NCBI GenBank assembly: GCA_012523775.1
Contig: JAAYTK010000082.1
Coordinates: forward strand, 1 to 64,000
DNA: 64,000 bases
Direction of reading: 5' to 3'
Source of the DNA: Clostridiales bacterium
GTDB taxonomy: Bacteria; Bacillota; Clostridia; Lachnospirales; Lachnospiraceae
This document shows positions 1 to 8,013 of this stretch, piece after piece. The number at the start of each line of letters is the position of its first letter. Within the stretch, counting starts at the first letter, position 1. Position numbers and translations under genes: made by a program. Under the pieces are notes generated by a model, which was given only the letters and a program-made list of their open reading frames with translations, was not told the DNA's origin and made no database searches.

Positions 1-639
1 GGTTCAGGTTCTGAGGGATTTAGTTCTGTTGGAGAAACATCCGATGGGGGATTTATTGCGGCAGGTTTCACATTCAGTATTGATGGTAATTTTACATTTA
101 GAAACAAAGCAGAAGAGAAAAATGCTTTCTGGATTGCGAAGCTTGATAGAAATGGACTTATGGAGTGGCAGGATTGCATAGATGTTGACGAAGTAAATGC
201 ATCTTTTTTAGAAGGGATAGCAGTACATCAGACGGAAGACGGAAACTTCTTATCCATGGCACGCTCCTATGACAAAAATGTAGTCTTATTTAAATATAAT
301 GAAGACGGTACATTAGGCTGGAGTAAGGAATTGTATTTGGAAGCGTATGACTATTGGTGGGAGGATTTTAATAATAAAATTGTTCGAACATATGATATGC
401 AACTAACAGATGACGGTGGCTGTATATGCTATGGGCACTATTTTGGTGGGAAATTAATCAAGCTAAATACAGATGGCGACGTTATTTATGAATATTATAC
501 AAATTCCCATCTGGATAACATCCGATACATAAATCCGGTTAATCATAGTATGATAACTAGCTATATATCATCTGACAGCGAAAAAGAACCTTCTTTTTCA
601 CTAACTTATTGGACTCATAGTAATAATAAAGTCAAATAA
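1..639 (+). CDS. C-terminal part of a propeller-like repeat protein (5' end outside window)
   Basis: The reading frame is open from base 1, so this is the last 212 residues of a longer protein; the first internal ATG (160) is not the true start. Three imperfect repeats of about 55-60 residues are visible, each with a D/E-DG-G/N-F/C turn followed by a strand pair ending in KLDRNG, KYNEDG or KLNTDG and then a tryptophan or tyrosine. Repeats of this shape usually form beta-propeller blades in secreted or surface proteins. No catalytic motif is seen and the secretion signal lies outside the window. The function is unknown and the repeat assignment is inference. Confidence 0.6.
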   Translation, partial: GSGSEGFSSVGETSDGGFIAAGFTFSIDGNFTFRNKAEEKNAFWIAKLDRNGLMEWQDCIDVDEVNASFLEGIAVHQTEDGNFLSMARSYDKNVVLFKYNEDGTLGWSKELYLEAYDYWWEDFNNKIVRTYDMQLTDDGGCICYGHYFGGKLIKLNTDGDVIYEYYTNSHLDNIRYINPVNHSMITSYISSDSEKEPSFSLTYWTHSNNKVK

Positions 640-666
640 AGAATGCTTTACCGGGTAGGGGTTCAA

Positions 667-1335
667 TTATTCTTTCACCAAGATACCATCTCGCATTTGA
701 TAAGTAATGTCCATCCTATCGAGTATGCCCATATCGTGGGTGACAACCACAACACAATAGTTGCGTTCATGTGCTAGGTGGGCGAGCAAAGTGATAATAT
801 TACGGGAGTTCGTACTATCCAGATTTCCTGTAGGCTCATCCGCCAAGATAATATTCGTATTCATCGCCAACGCCCGTGCGATGGCAATGCGTTGCTGCTC
901 ACCTCCCGAGAGCATGGAAGGAAAGCGGTTGAATACCTTGTCTGTCAAGCCCACACTTATGATATGCTCTTTAGCACTCTTTATTGCATCCCGAGGGCTC
1001 ACTCCTTGTAGCTCCATCGGATACATCACATTCTCGAGTGCCGTCAAACGCGGGAAGAGCCTAAAGCTCTGGTAGATCATCGCTACATTGTTGCGACGAT
1101 ATTTATCTAAATCGAAAGTACGGGTGGAGATGCCATGAAAAAGTACATCGCCTTCATTTGGTAAGTCCAGTCCCGCCATAAGCGAAAGCATGGTGGACTT
1201 ACCACTACCGCTTTTGCCGATAATGGCATATATAAGTCCTTGCTCAAAGGAGCAGCTAACGTCGTTCAACACCTCCACGGTGTGATATTTGCTACTGTAC
1301 GAGTAACGTACAGACTGAAGTGAAAGGATACTCAT
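667..1335 (-). CDS. ABC transporter ATP-binding protein (MacB/LolD/FtsE type)
   Basis: This 222-aa ATPase would drive the FtsX-type permease encoded just upstream in the same direction. It has a Walker A motif GKSGSGKST, a Q-loop MIYQSFRLF, the signature LSGGEQQRIAIARAL, Walker B IILADEPTGNLDS and the H-loop VVTHD. The order and the GNLDS ending are typical of the MacB/LolD subfamily. I start it at MSILSLQSV (1335) because AAGGAGG lies seven bases upstream; a longer frame to 1377 overlaps the permease and has no such site. It is 10 bp from the permease stop, so the two are surely one operon. The substrate (peptide, lipid or antibiotic) cannot be told from sequence. Confidence 0.93.
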   Translation of the reverse strand: MSILSLQSVRYSYSSKYHTVEVLNDVSCSFEQGLIYAIIGKSGSGKSTMLSLMAGLDLPNEGDVLFHGISTRTFDLDKYRRNNVAMIYQSFRLFPRLTALENVMYPMELQGVSPRDAIKSAKEHIISVGLTDKVFNRFPSMLSGGEQQRIAIARALAMNTNIILADEPTGNLDSTNSRNIITLLAHLAHERNYCVVVVTHDMGILDRMDITYQMRDGILVKE

Positions 1336-1345
1336 AACGGCCTCC

Positions 1346-4300
1346 TTATTCTTTCTCTGATAATATCGAGAGCGCACTCTTGGCGTTTTGCTTCAAAGCA
1401 GAGAGTGCTCCACTGATTGCATAACATATGAAAAATGTATAGACTCCCGGTGTAGTAAGCTGCGTGATACCCTCGCGTACATACCATATTGCTACGGCGG
1501 GTAGTGCGCCAAAGATCAAAAGCAAAATCTGCTCGCCGAATATCGTGGCAAATATACGGCTCTTCGGAGTTCCCATACCACGCATGAGGGCGATATCCTC
1601 ACGGCGATTGTTGACGGCAAGGAAGCCCATGATAAGTCCCAATATACATACAAGTACGAGGAGTACAGGATAAAGTATCTCCAGATATTTGCTACGCTGT
1701 GTAATAGAACTGAGGGTTTCATTGAACTGCCCGTCTTCGACCACAACACATATACGAATATTGTTAGCTGTTCTGGGACCAGAAAAGCCCATTTGTTCAA
1801 GACCGTCCTTCACCTCGCCCAATTTGCGGGGATCTCGGATTTTAAAAGTCAATGCCGAAACATATTTATTATCCAGCATCACATCGATTATCTGCTGCTG
1901 TGAGAACGTGATGCCACTTCCCCCCTTGGAGGATTCTGCTGCCCTCCCAGTCGCGTAAGTAAAATACCGACCGGTAGTGGGCTCTGAATTATCATTACTA
2001 AGCTCAATGAGGGATGAATGCGCGGGGTCAAGAGCACCGAGTGGTAGCGGACAGTAAATGTTATTTTGGTTCGCCACACGCATAAAGCTCCCTACCACCA
2101 ACATATCCATACTCATAAAGGCTGAGTTGTGGAAAAAATAATCTTCTACATAGACTCGTATGGTGTCTCCTGGTTTGATGCCATGTTCATCCATAAAATG
2201 TGTCGATACGATGCACGGTAACTTTTCCCATTCACGGCTGGAAAAACGGGTCTCATCCCATTCAGCCATAAATTCTCCGTGAAATTCGCCGAAATAAAAC
2301 TCGGGTGCATTCTTTACGGAGTCAGTAAATACTATGTTTGGCCCGGATATAAGGGCATTTTGTAAATTCTCCAGTTCAAAGGAGCTCATAGGCATAGGCA
2401 CAGGTTCTACATGCCCGGCTGTGCCATCCGCATACACAGGTATACCGAGATAAGCGTAATTTAAGGTATAGGTGTATGCAGGGTCGCTTATATGCTCAAA
2501 ACTCATAAGAGTTTTGGCGAACGTATTTTGGATGACAAGCCTGTCTGAAAACTTGCCGTCCATCTGAGCGCAATATCCCAGAATTTCTGTATTTTCATAA
2601 AGCTCCTTACGCGCCGTATCATATGAGGTGAGGGTTGCTTGCAGAACGGATACGAACAGCAATGCCGTCGCGCATAGTACAGGAGTCAAAAGTGAACGTA
2701 CTCCGCCACGTCGTATAGAGAGTATAGCATGACGCAACGAACCCGATAGTGCAACAGAGGATTTTCTAGGGGAACGGCGTACCCGCATTCGTGTTCTTAA
2801 TGAAATCAGCTTCCCGCTTATGGTTCTTTCAGCAAAATAAAGGCAAAGTGCAATAGAAATCAGAAACACACCCAAGCCGACTGCAGTGGCCAAAGGGTAT
2901 GACAGAGTCACAACGGGCGTAAATTCCTTGATAATGCCTTTAAAGGCATCGCTGTAACGTGTATCAACGGCTTGAAGCTCAGATACAAATTCATAGGAGA
3001 ATCCAATCAATCTCTCTGCATATCCCGTTCCTATAAAAATTCCTATCATAATGGCTATGAGTGCGATTAGGCTTGTACCAACCATCAGATAAGTACGCAC
3101 TTCGCTCTTTCTCGTACCAATACAGCGCATAATTTCAACAGTGTCCCGTTGTTTGTCCGCAAACAAGTAGGAGAAAAAAGCGAGCACCGCAAGCGTCACC
3201 GCAAGAGCTATGGCTGAAAGTGCTATGGCTGCTTTTTGAATAACCTTCAGTGCGTCCGCCGTGGCTTGATAGCCCTGATCGTAAACACTAATGAATATAC
3301 GCTCGGGCAGCAATGGCTCTATTTGAGATAAGAATGTATCCACGGTTCCGTTTTTTATAGTAGCCTGTCCTAAATTATAAAAATAGCGTACAGGCCCCGT
3401 CGAGTAAGATGTGGAGGGTATGTATACGTTGCGATGATAATCTGAATGGTGGTTAACAATACCTATTATGGTCAATGTCTCCGTACGAGACATCTTATCG
3501 CCCCATGTATATGTGGTGGCGTTTTCATCATCCGGCAGACGGATGTTCAACGCATCACCCACCTTCAAATCAAGGTCGTTGGCAAGGGTTTGGGAGATTA
3601 CGCATACCTTTGCTCCGTTATCACTCTCTTGACTTGTGAACAGACGACCAGAAACAAGCTGCAAATAGTTTTGGTTGAACTCCACAAGATCGCCAGGTTC
3701 CCGGACACGACAGATTGTTAGCCCATTATTCATAGCTGTATAGTACTGTGCTATGATATTATAAATGTTATTTTCTTCAGCATGTAAAGCTTCGACTGAT
3801 TCTATTTGGTAAAACGGCTTGATTGTAGAGCAGTCTACTCCTGCTTGCTGCGCAATCCAGCTATAAAAGGGCATCAGCTTCACAGACAGTCCATTTCCGC
3901 TAATCCTGTAATTATCTGCGTGGATTACATAGGTGGCGTTCGGATCAGGTGTAAACCCGAAATCTCCCTTCTCATTTTCTATGAACACGGCTTGCCCAGC
4001 CTCATAGGAACTGAAAGAGTATAGGCTTTCCACTAATTTACCGTAATAAGGGCTGTCCTCAGCATACTGCCTAATCCCGGTTACGATAAGCACACAGGGT
4101 GAACTATATTCGGCACTCCGCTCTTTGGAAACAAAACCGGATGCCGTACCCATACTCACGTCCGAAGGTTGCCAAAGGAGAACATTTTCGTTTGCCGCAA
4201 TTGCATCAAAATCGATTCCCGCAACATCTGCAAGCATGACATCGCTTTTGCTTCCTTTGTTCGAACCGTAATCTTCAAGATATTCCATATTGACTATTGT

Positions 4301-4459
4301 GGTACAGTTAGCGTCCCAATCACGCAGTATGGAGGCACTCGATACCCATATACTGGCACCCAGGTACAAAAATGCCGTCACTGCTGCAATCAGGAATGTG
4401 AACAAAATAGTCTTAACCGGTGTCCGGATTATACTCTTTATGCTGTTACGAAAAATCAT
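1346..4459 (-). CDS. FtsX-like ABC transporter permease
   Basis: A 1037-aa membrane protein with the two-unit architecture of large MacB/YtrF-type permeases. One N-terminal membrane segment is followed by a long extracytoplasmic domain and three clustered segments (starting near AIALSAIALAVTLAVLAFF). A second N-type segment, a second external domain and a final three-helix FtsX unit with an R-x-E-D-I-A-L-M-R-G cytosolic motif follow. The start at MIFRNSIKS is chosen for GAAAGGT upstream. It forms an operon with the ATPase downstream. Base composition looks more GC-rich than neighbouring genes, a possible sign of transfer. The substrate is unknown. Confidence 0.9.
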   Translation of the reverse strand: MIFRNSIKSIIRTPVKTILFTFLIAAVTAFLYLGASIWVSSASILRDWDANCTTIVNMEYLEDYGSNKGSKSDVMLADVAGIDFDAIAANENVLLWQPSDVSMGTASGFVSKERSAEYSSPCVLIVTGIRQYAEDSPYYGKLVESLYSFSSYEAGQAVFIENEKGDFGFTPDPNATYVIHADNYRISGNGLSVKLMPFYSWIAQQAGVDCSTIKPFYQIESVEALHAEENNIYNIIAQYYTAMNNGLTICRVREPGDLVEFNQNYLQLVSGRLFTSQESDNGAKVCVISQTLANDLDLKVGDALNIRLPDDENATTYTWGDKMSRTETLTIIGIVNHHSDYHRNVYIPSTSYSTGPVRYFYNLGQATIKNGTVDTFLSQIEPLLPERIFISVYDQGYQATADALKVIQKAAIALSAIALAVTLAVLAFFSYLFADKQRDTVEIMRCIGTRKSEVRTYLMVGTSLIALIAIMIGIFIGTGYAERLIGFSYEFVSELQAVDTRYSDAFKGIIKEFTPVVTLSYPLATAVGLGVFLISIALCLYFAERTISGKLISLRTRMRVRRSPRKSSVALSGSLRHAILSIRRGGVRSLLTPVLCATALLFVSVLQATLTSYDTARKELYENTEILGYCAQMDGKFSDRLVIQNTFAKTLMSFEHISDPAYTYTLNYAYLGIPVYADGTAGHVEPVPMPMSSFELENLQNALISGPNIVFTDSVKNAPEFYFGEFHGEFMAEWDETRFSSREWEKLPCIVSTHFMDEHGIKPGDTIRVYVEDYFFHNSAFMSMDMLVVGSFMRVANQNNIYCPLPLGALDPAHSSLIELSNDNSEPTTGRYFTYATGRAAESSKGGSGITFSQQQIIDVMLDNKYVSALTFKIRDPRKLGEVKDGLEQMGFSGPRTANNIRICVVVEDGQFNETLSSITQRSKYLEILYPVLLVLVCILGLIMGFLAVNNRREDIALMRGMGTPKSRIFATIFGEQILLLIFGALPAVAIWYVREGITQLTTPGVYTFFICYAISGALSALKQNAKSALSILSEKE

Positions 4460-4586
4460 TGTGATTACCTTTCTCAGATTGATGATATTTAGTTTATATA
4501 CACCGATATAATTTGTCAATATAATATAGGCCGTGACACTTACTTAATCCATTATACACATGGTAATGTTTTAATCTGTGTATTAT

Positions 4587-4874
4587 CTACTTAAAATTCT
4601 CTGATATAATATCAGAATATTTTTCCCTATTCCTTTTTAGCCAAGTGTTAGCATACGAACAGGACGCAGTGGCCTTTATACCCTTTTCCCTTAAATGTTT
4701 TGCAACTAACTCAAGCATGTCTCCTGCTATCCCCTGTCCTCTTAATGCAGGATTAACATAAGTACGATTAATATTTACTTCATTATCTCCTGTAGAAACA
4801 AAGGTCACTTCAGCCATTAAATCATTTTCATTACTAATACTAAATATACGCCCATCCTCATAATTCCACTTCAT
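4587..4874 (-). CDS. YjdJ-type GNAT N-acetyltransferase
   Basis: A 95-aa protein of the very short GNAT subfamily (YjdJ-like). The acetyl-CoA loop is represented by VNPALRGQGIAGDML, followed by a helix and the conserved CSYANTWLKRN end. The family is too short to hold a separate substrate domain and its targets are mostly unknown. ATG 4874 is preferred over the in-frame GTG at 4883 because GAGGTG sits seven bases before it. It is monocistronic on the minus strand. Confidence 0.8.
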   Translation of the reverse strand: MKWNYEDGRIFSISNENDLMAEVTFVSTGDNEVNINRTYVNPALRGQGIAGDMLELVAKHLREKGIKATASCSYANTWLKRNREKYSDIISENFK

Positions 4875-4975
4875 AATCGTCACCTCGCTATTATGGTTAC
4901 TTCAATGATAGTATGTTCCCCTGAACCTGTCTACAATAAATAACAAAATACTAATGATAAGTTATTATACTTAAT

Positions 4976-5020
4976 AAGGAAGCAACTACTGACACAAGTC
5001 AGTAGTTACTTCCTTTTAAG
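4976..5020. terminator. Intrinsic terminator, probably bidirectional
   Basis: AAGGAAGCAACTACTGAC and GTCAGTAGTTACTTCCTT form a near-perfect 17-18 bp hairpin with an ACAA loop. A T-run follows on the plus strand and an A/T-rich stretch on the other side. On the minus strand it lies downstream of the isomerase operon that ends at 5054. Confidence 0.75.
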
Positions 5021-5053
5021 TATAGTGGGGATATTTTATGTTTAAATAATTAA

Positions 5054-5836
5054 TTATATCTCTAATATATGTCTTAGCATCTTATTGAAATTTTTGGCCT
5101 CCCAGGCGCTTCTTCCGACAAACAAGCCATTGATATTAGGATCAGACAACAATATACGGGCATTATCCATATTGACGCTACCGCCATATAAAACCGGTAT
5201 GCTACAACCTGTTTCCTCTCCAAGTATATCAACTAAGACACTTCTTATATGCTTATGTCGTTTTGTCGCATAGCTCTTGCTTATGGGAGTACCATTGACA
5301 CCTATTGCCCATACCGGCTCATATGCAATCCATAATAATTTATCGGCATCAGTGCTTTTTATTGAACTCAGTGCTGTCTTAAGCTGTATGCTTAATATCT
5401 CATCCTGAATGTTGCAATCCTTTTGCTCTTTAGTCTCACCGATACATAGCAATGCCGTCATTCCATGCCTTATAGCAGCCTCAACCTTCTTTTTTACTTG
5501 ATAATCAGTTTCACCAAAGACATGCCGTCTTTCAGAATGACCTATTTCTACTATATCTATACCTATTTCCTTAAGCATTACCGGGGAGATTTCGCCTGTA
5601 TATTCGCCTTCATCCTCCCAGCACATATTTTGTGCTCCCAGCATTATATTCGAATCATTAAGCTTTTTTTGCGCTTCAGCCAATGCAGTAAATGATGGAA
5701 TTACAAAGAGCCTAGCTTGTTCGGGACTGATATCATGGGTTGCTTCAACTAGTTCTTCTATAAACTTTGTAGTGTCCGCTATCGTTTTGTACATTTTTGT
5801 ATTTGTACCAAAATATAGCTTTTTAGTCTCTTCCAT
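5054..5836 (-). CDS. Triosephosphate isomerase family protein, resembling L-erythrulose-1-phosphate isomerase (LerI/EryH type)
   Basis: A 260-aa TIM barrel with the catalytic set N12, K14 (FGTNTKM), H100 (IGHSERR) and E173 (AYEPVWAIG). It departs from housekeeping TpiA in ways I associate with the tetrulose-phosphate isomerases: GTN-T-KM in place of GNWKM, RLFVIPSFTALAEA, LGAQNMCWEDEGEYTGEIS, and the C-terminal GLFVGRSAWEAKNF where TpiA has a GGASL-type phosphate loop. Loop 6 reads WAIGVNGTP rather than WAIGTGK. It lies four bases from an RpiB-type isomerase, the pairing seen in erythritol catabolism of Brucella (TpiA2/RpiB). TIM fold certain; substrate inferred. An ordinary TpiA role is the alternative. 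Confidence 0.85.
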   Translation of the reverse strand: MEETKKLYFGTNTKMYKTIADTTKFIEELVEATHDISPEQARLFVIPSFTALAEAQKKLNDSNIMLGAQNMCWEDEGEYTGEISPVMLKEIGIDIVEIGHSERRHVFGETDYQVKKKVEAAIRHGMTALLCIGETKEQKDCNIQDEILSIQLKTALSSIKSTDADKLLWIAYEPVWAIGVNGTPISKSYATKRHKHIRSVLVDILGEETGCSIPVLYGGSVNMDNARILLSDPNINGLFVGRSAWEAKNFNKMLRHILEI

Positions 5837-5840
5837 CAGC

Positions 5841-6311
5841 CTACCTCATTGTACATATTTGATTTTTATCCTCTATTTCTATAATTGCTTCAATCTTAGG
5901 AGTTGATGAGGAATCAACAAATTCATTATTAAGCCACTCCCATAATATTTTCTTTGCCAGTTCCTCTCCAATAACACGTTCTCCCATACAAAGCACATTT
6001 CCATTATTGCTTAATTTTAGTCTCTCAGCAGAATATGGGTCGTGGCATACACCCGCCCTTATTCCTTTAAATTTGTTAGCTGTTATTGCCATTCCAAGAC
6101 CGGTTCCGCATATTAATACACCGTGCTTTTTATAATCACTTTCAATTATTTTATTGCAGACCTTCTCAGCAATATATGGATAATATGTAGAATCATCCGG
6201 AGTAAAGCATCCGACATCCTCTACATTCACACCTTTACTTTCCATAAAGCTTACTAACTTACTTTTTAAGTTAACAGCTGCATTATCACAGCCAATTACA
6301 ATTGTTCTCAT
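5841..6311 (-). CDS. rpiB: RpiB/LacA/LacB family sugar-phosphate isomerase
   Basis: A 156-aa RpiB-fold isomerase with the family signature CGTGLGMAITANKFKGIRA, catalytic-type Cys69 in that motif, HDPYSAERLKLSNN and a MGERVIG motif. The C-terminal extension of about 25 residues and the company of a LerI-like TIM protein fit the RpiB homologues that turn D-erythrulose 4-phosphate into D-erythrose 4-phosphate (DerI/EryI). Ribose-5-phosphate or allose-6-phosphate isomerase remains possible. The start ATG 6311 follows AAGGAGAA. It is translationally close to both neighbours (gaps of 24 and 4 bp), so they form one operon. Confidence 0.88.
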   Translation of the reverse strand: MRTIVIGCDNAAVNLKSKLVSFMESKGVNVEDVGCFTPDDSTYYPYIAEKVCNKIIESDYKKHGVLICGTGLGMAITANKFKGIRAGVCHDPYSAERLKLSNNGNVLCMGERVIGEELAKKILWEWLNNEFVDSSSTPKIEAIIEIEDKNQICTMR

Positions 6312-6335
6312 CTATATTCTCCTTGTCATCTGATA

Positions 6336-7088
6336 TTACTTGAGCCGACTTTTTCTTTCTGATAAATACTTTTCAAAGCTTTCCAAAGTCAAATTAACAA
6401 TAAGCTCCGGTGGGTATTGCAATTCGTCTAATAACCGCATTATGGGAGAGACGTTTCCCACCATAGTATAAAAATGAGCATCACTAGCTACACATACACG
6501 TGCCTGCATTTGTTTGCAAATGTTTATATATTTTATCAGACTTGGCATACTTCCTGTTCTAATAGCCGAAAGGGAATTGTTGTTCATTTCAAGTAATTTG
6601 TTTTGTTTGATAGCTTCCTTTACAACACTTTCAAAATCACAAACCACCTTAGGGTCCTCAGGATGACCTAAAGTATCAATATGGGGGTTTTGAAGCGCTT
6701 TAATATATGCATTAGTATTCTGCTCAATAGTACCTCCGACTAAAACAGGTCTGTGAATACTAGCAATTACAAACTCACAGTAGGGTAAATATTCATTATG
6801 GATATCAATACATCCATCAAAGTCAATGATGTTCGCTTCAATCCCCCTATATATCCTAACCCCATCTATTTCCTGCGGAATCATTGTCTGGCTTAGGGGA
6901 GTGTAGCCAGGAGCTCCTTGGGGCATATCAGGACCATGTTCAGTAAGGCATATTCCTTTTAATCCTTTTTGTCTTGCAGAATTAACATTTTCCGTTAATG
7001 TACTCCATGCATGACCGGATACTACAGTATGTGTATGTGTATCTATTTCGGGTACTCTCATAGCTAAATTCAAAATCAACAACTCCAT
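6336..7088 (-). CDS. PHP domain phosphatase/hydrolase (YcdX-like)
   Basis: A PHP-superfamily metal-dependent hydrolase of up to 250 aa. Metal-binding motifs appear in order: DTHTHT, LTEHGPDMP, a glutamate in GIEANI, IASIHRP, LGHPEDP and SDAHF. YcdX-type proteins are phosphatases of small metabolites, so dephosphorylation of a sugar phosphate in this locus is plausible but unproven. The start is uncertain: ATG 7088 has no good ribosome site; TTG 7073 and ATG 7061 (MRVPEID) are alternatives. The gene sits between the permease remnant and rpiB. Confidence 0.85.
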   Translation of the reverse strand: MELLILNLAMRVPEIDTHTHTVVSGHAWSTLTENVNSARQKGLKGICLTEHGPDMPQGAPGYTPLSQTMIPQEIDGVRIYRGIEANIIDFDGCIDIHNEYLPYCEFVIASIHRPVLVGGTIEQNTNAYIKALQNPHIDTLGHPEDPKVVCDFESVVKEAIKQNKLLEMNNNSLSAIRTGSMPSLIKYINICKQMQARVCVASDAHFYTMVGNVSPIMRLLDELQYPPELIVNLTLESFEKYLSERKSRLK

Positions 7089-7102
7089 TTATTTTTTTAT
7101 AT

Positions 7103-7540
7103 CTAAGCTTTTTTATGTTTTCTTTTCCTTTTGAGGCTTATACCAAGTATGCCTTTTGGAAGGAATAACACCACAACTATGAAAAATACTCCTATTATCA
7201 ACTGATATCGTTGTGTGTATGCACTCACAAAATCCTGCAATATTATATATATCAAGGAACCAAGTAATGCACCCTCCAATTTACCTGAACCTCCTATTAA
7301 AACCATAAATAAAATCATTATGGACGTATTCATCGATAAGGTATTTGGAGATATCAAGCCATAAAATGATACTGATAATATACCTGAAATTGCGGCAAAA
7401 ACAGCTGAAATTATTATAATCACATATCTAAGCAGCTGGGTATTAAATCCCATAGCTTTCATCTTTCTGTCGTTCTCACGTGTACCCTGTAAAGCAATAC
7501 CAAAAGGAGAATTCACTATCCTCTTCATGACTAGATAACA
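7103..7540 (-). pseudogene. LivM-type ABC permease, 5'-truncated remnant
   Basis: This is the C-terminal ~145 residues of a branched-chain amino acid/sugar ABC permease (BPD_transp_2, LivM-like): [21 protein letters not shown], several membrane segments, [16 protein letters not shown] and the family ending [19 protein letters not shown]. The N-terminal half, including at least four membrane segments, is missing. Homology-like sequence (CYLV before MKRIVNS) runs to about 7540 and then stops exactly where the oppositely oriented DeoR fragment begins. The in-frame ATG at 7528 would give a 141-aa product that cannot be a working permease. Its own promoter must have been lost with the deletion. 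Confidence 0.85.
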
Positions 7541-7871
7541 TTATCATCCTAACGATCAGATGTTTGAATCTGCAGAGGGAGTCTCACTGATTCAAAGAAT
7601 TCGAGCAAATAAAATGTTTGTATCAGCCTCCGGTATTCACAAGGAGCTTGGAATAACCTGCGCCAATAATTATGAGGTTGTCACAAAGCGTTCTGCGTTG
7701 AATTCCTCATATACCAAAATATTGCTCGCGGACTCCAGTAAATTCGGAACAATCAAACAGGGTTATTTTGCTCAACTTAATGATATTGACATTATTGTTA
7801 CCGATAATGAATTGAGCAATAATTGGAGACAGTTTATTACTGAGCAGGGAATCAAACTGCACCTTGTTTAG
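7539..7871 (+). pseudogene. DeoR-family regulator, C-terminal sensor-domain remnant
   Basis: The frame open from 7539 to 7871 reads [44 protein letters not shown] and KILLADSSKFG. These are landmarks of the C-terminal effector-binding domain of DeoR/GlpR-type sugar-phosphate repressors. The N-terminal helix-turn-helix and the first part of the sensor domain are absent. The frame starts at the junction with the permease fragment, and ATG 7560 lies inside the conserved domain, so it is not a natural start. It was probably the repressor of the polyol locus on the opposite strand. Confidence 0.85.
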
Positions 7872-7958
7872 TATATTTTTTAAATTGTTACTAAACCTTG
7901 CTTATGAAGTAGAGAAATCATGTTATAGAATTTATTTTCCCTCTTGGATGTACTAATC

Positions 7959-7994
7959 AAAAAGGGCTATCGACTTAAATCGATAGCCTTTTTA
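7959..7994. terminator. Bidirectional intrinsic terminator
   Basis: GGCTATCGA (7965-7973) and TCGATAGCC (7980-7988) form a 9-bp stem flanked by A-run and T-run, so it can stop both the DeoR remnant and ahcY, which converge here. Confidence 0.85.
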
Positions 7995-8013
7995 TGTTAT
8001 GCTTTTTTATTCT

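Noticed and set aside
7560-7871. A free-standing 103-aa gene
   Set aside because: Its ATG lies inside a conserved DeoR sensor domain and the open frame continues upstream to the deletion junction, so it is a remnant.
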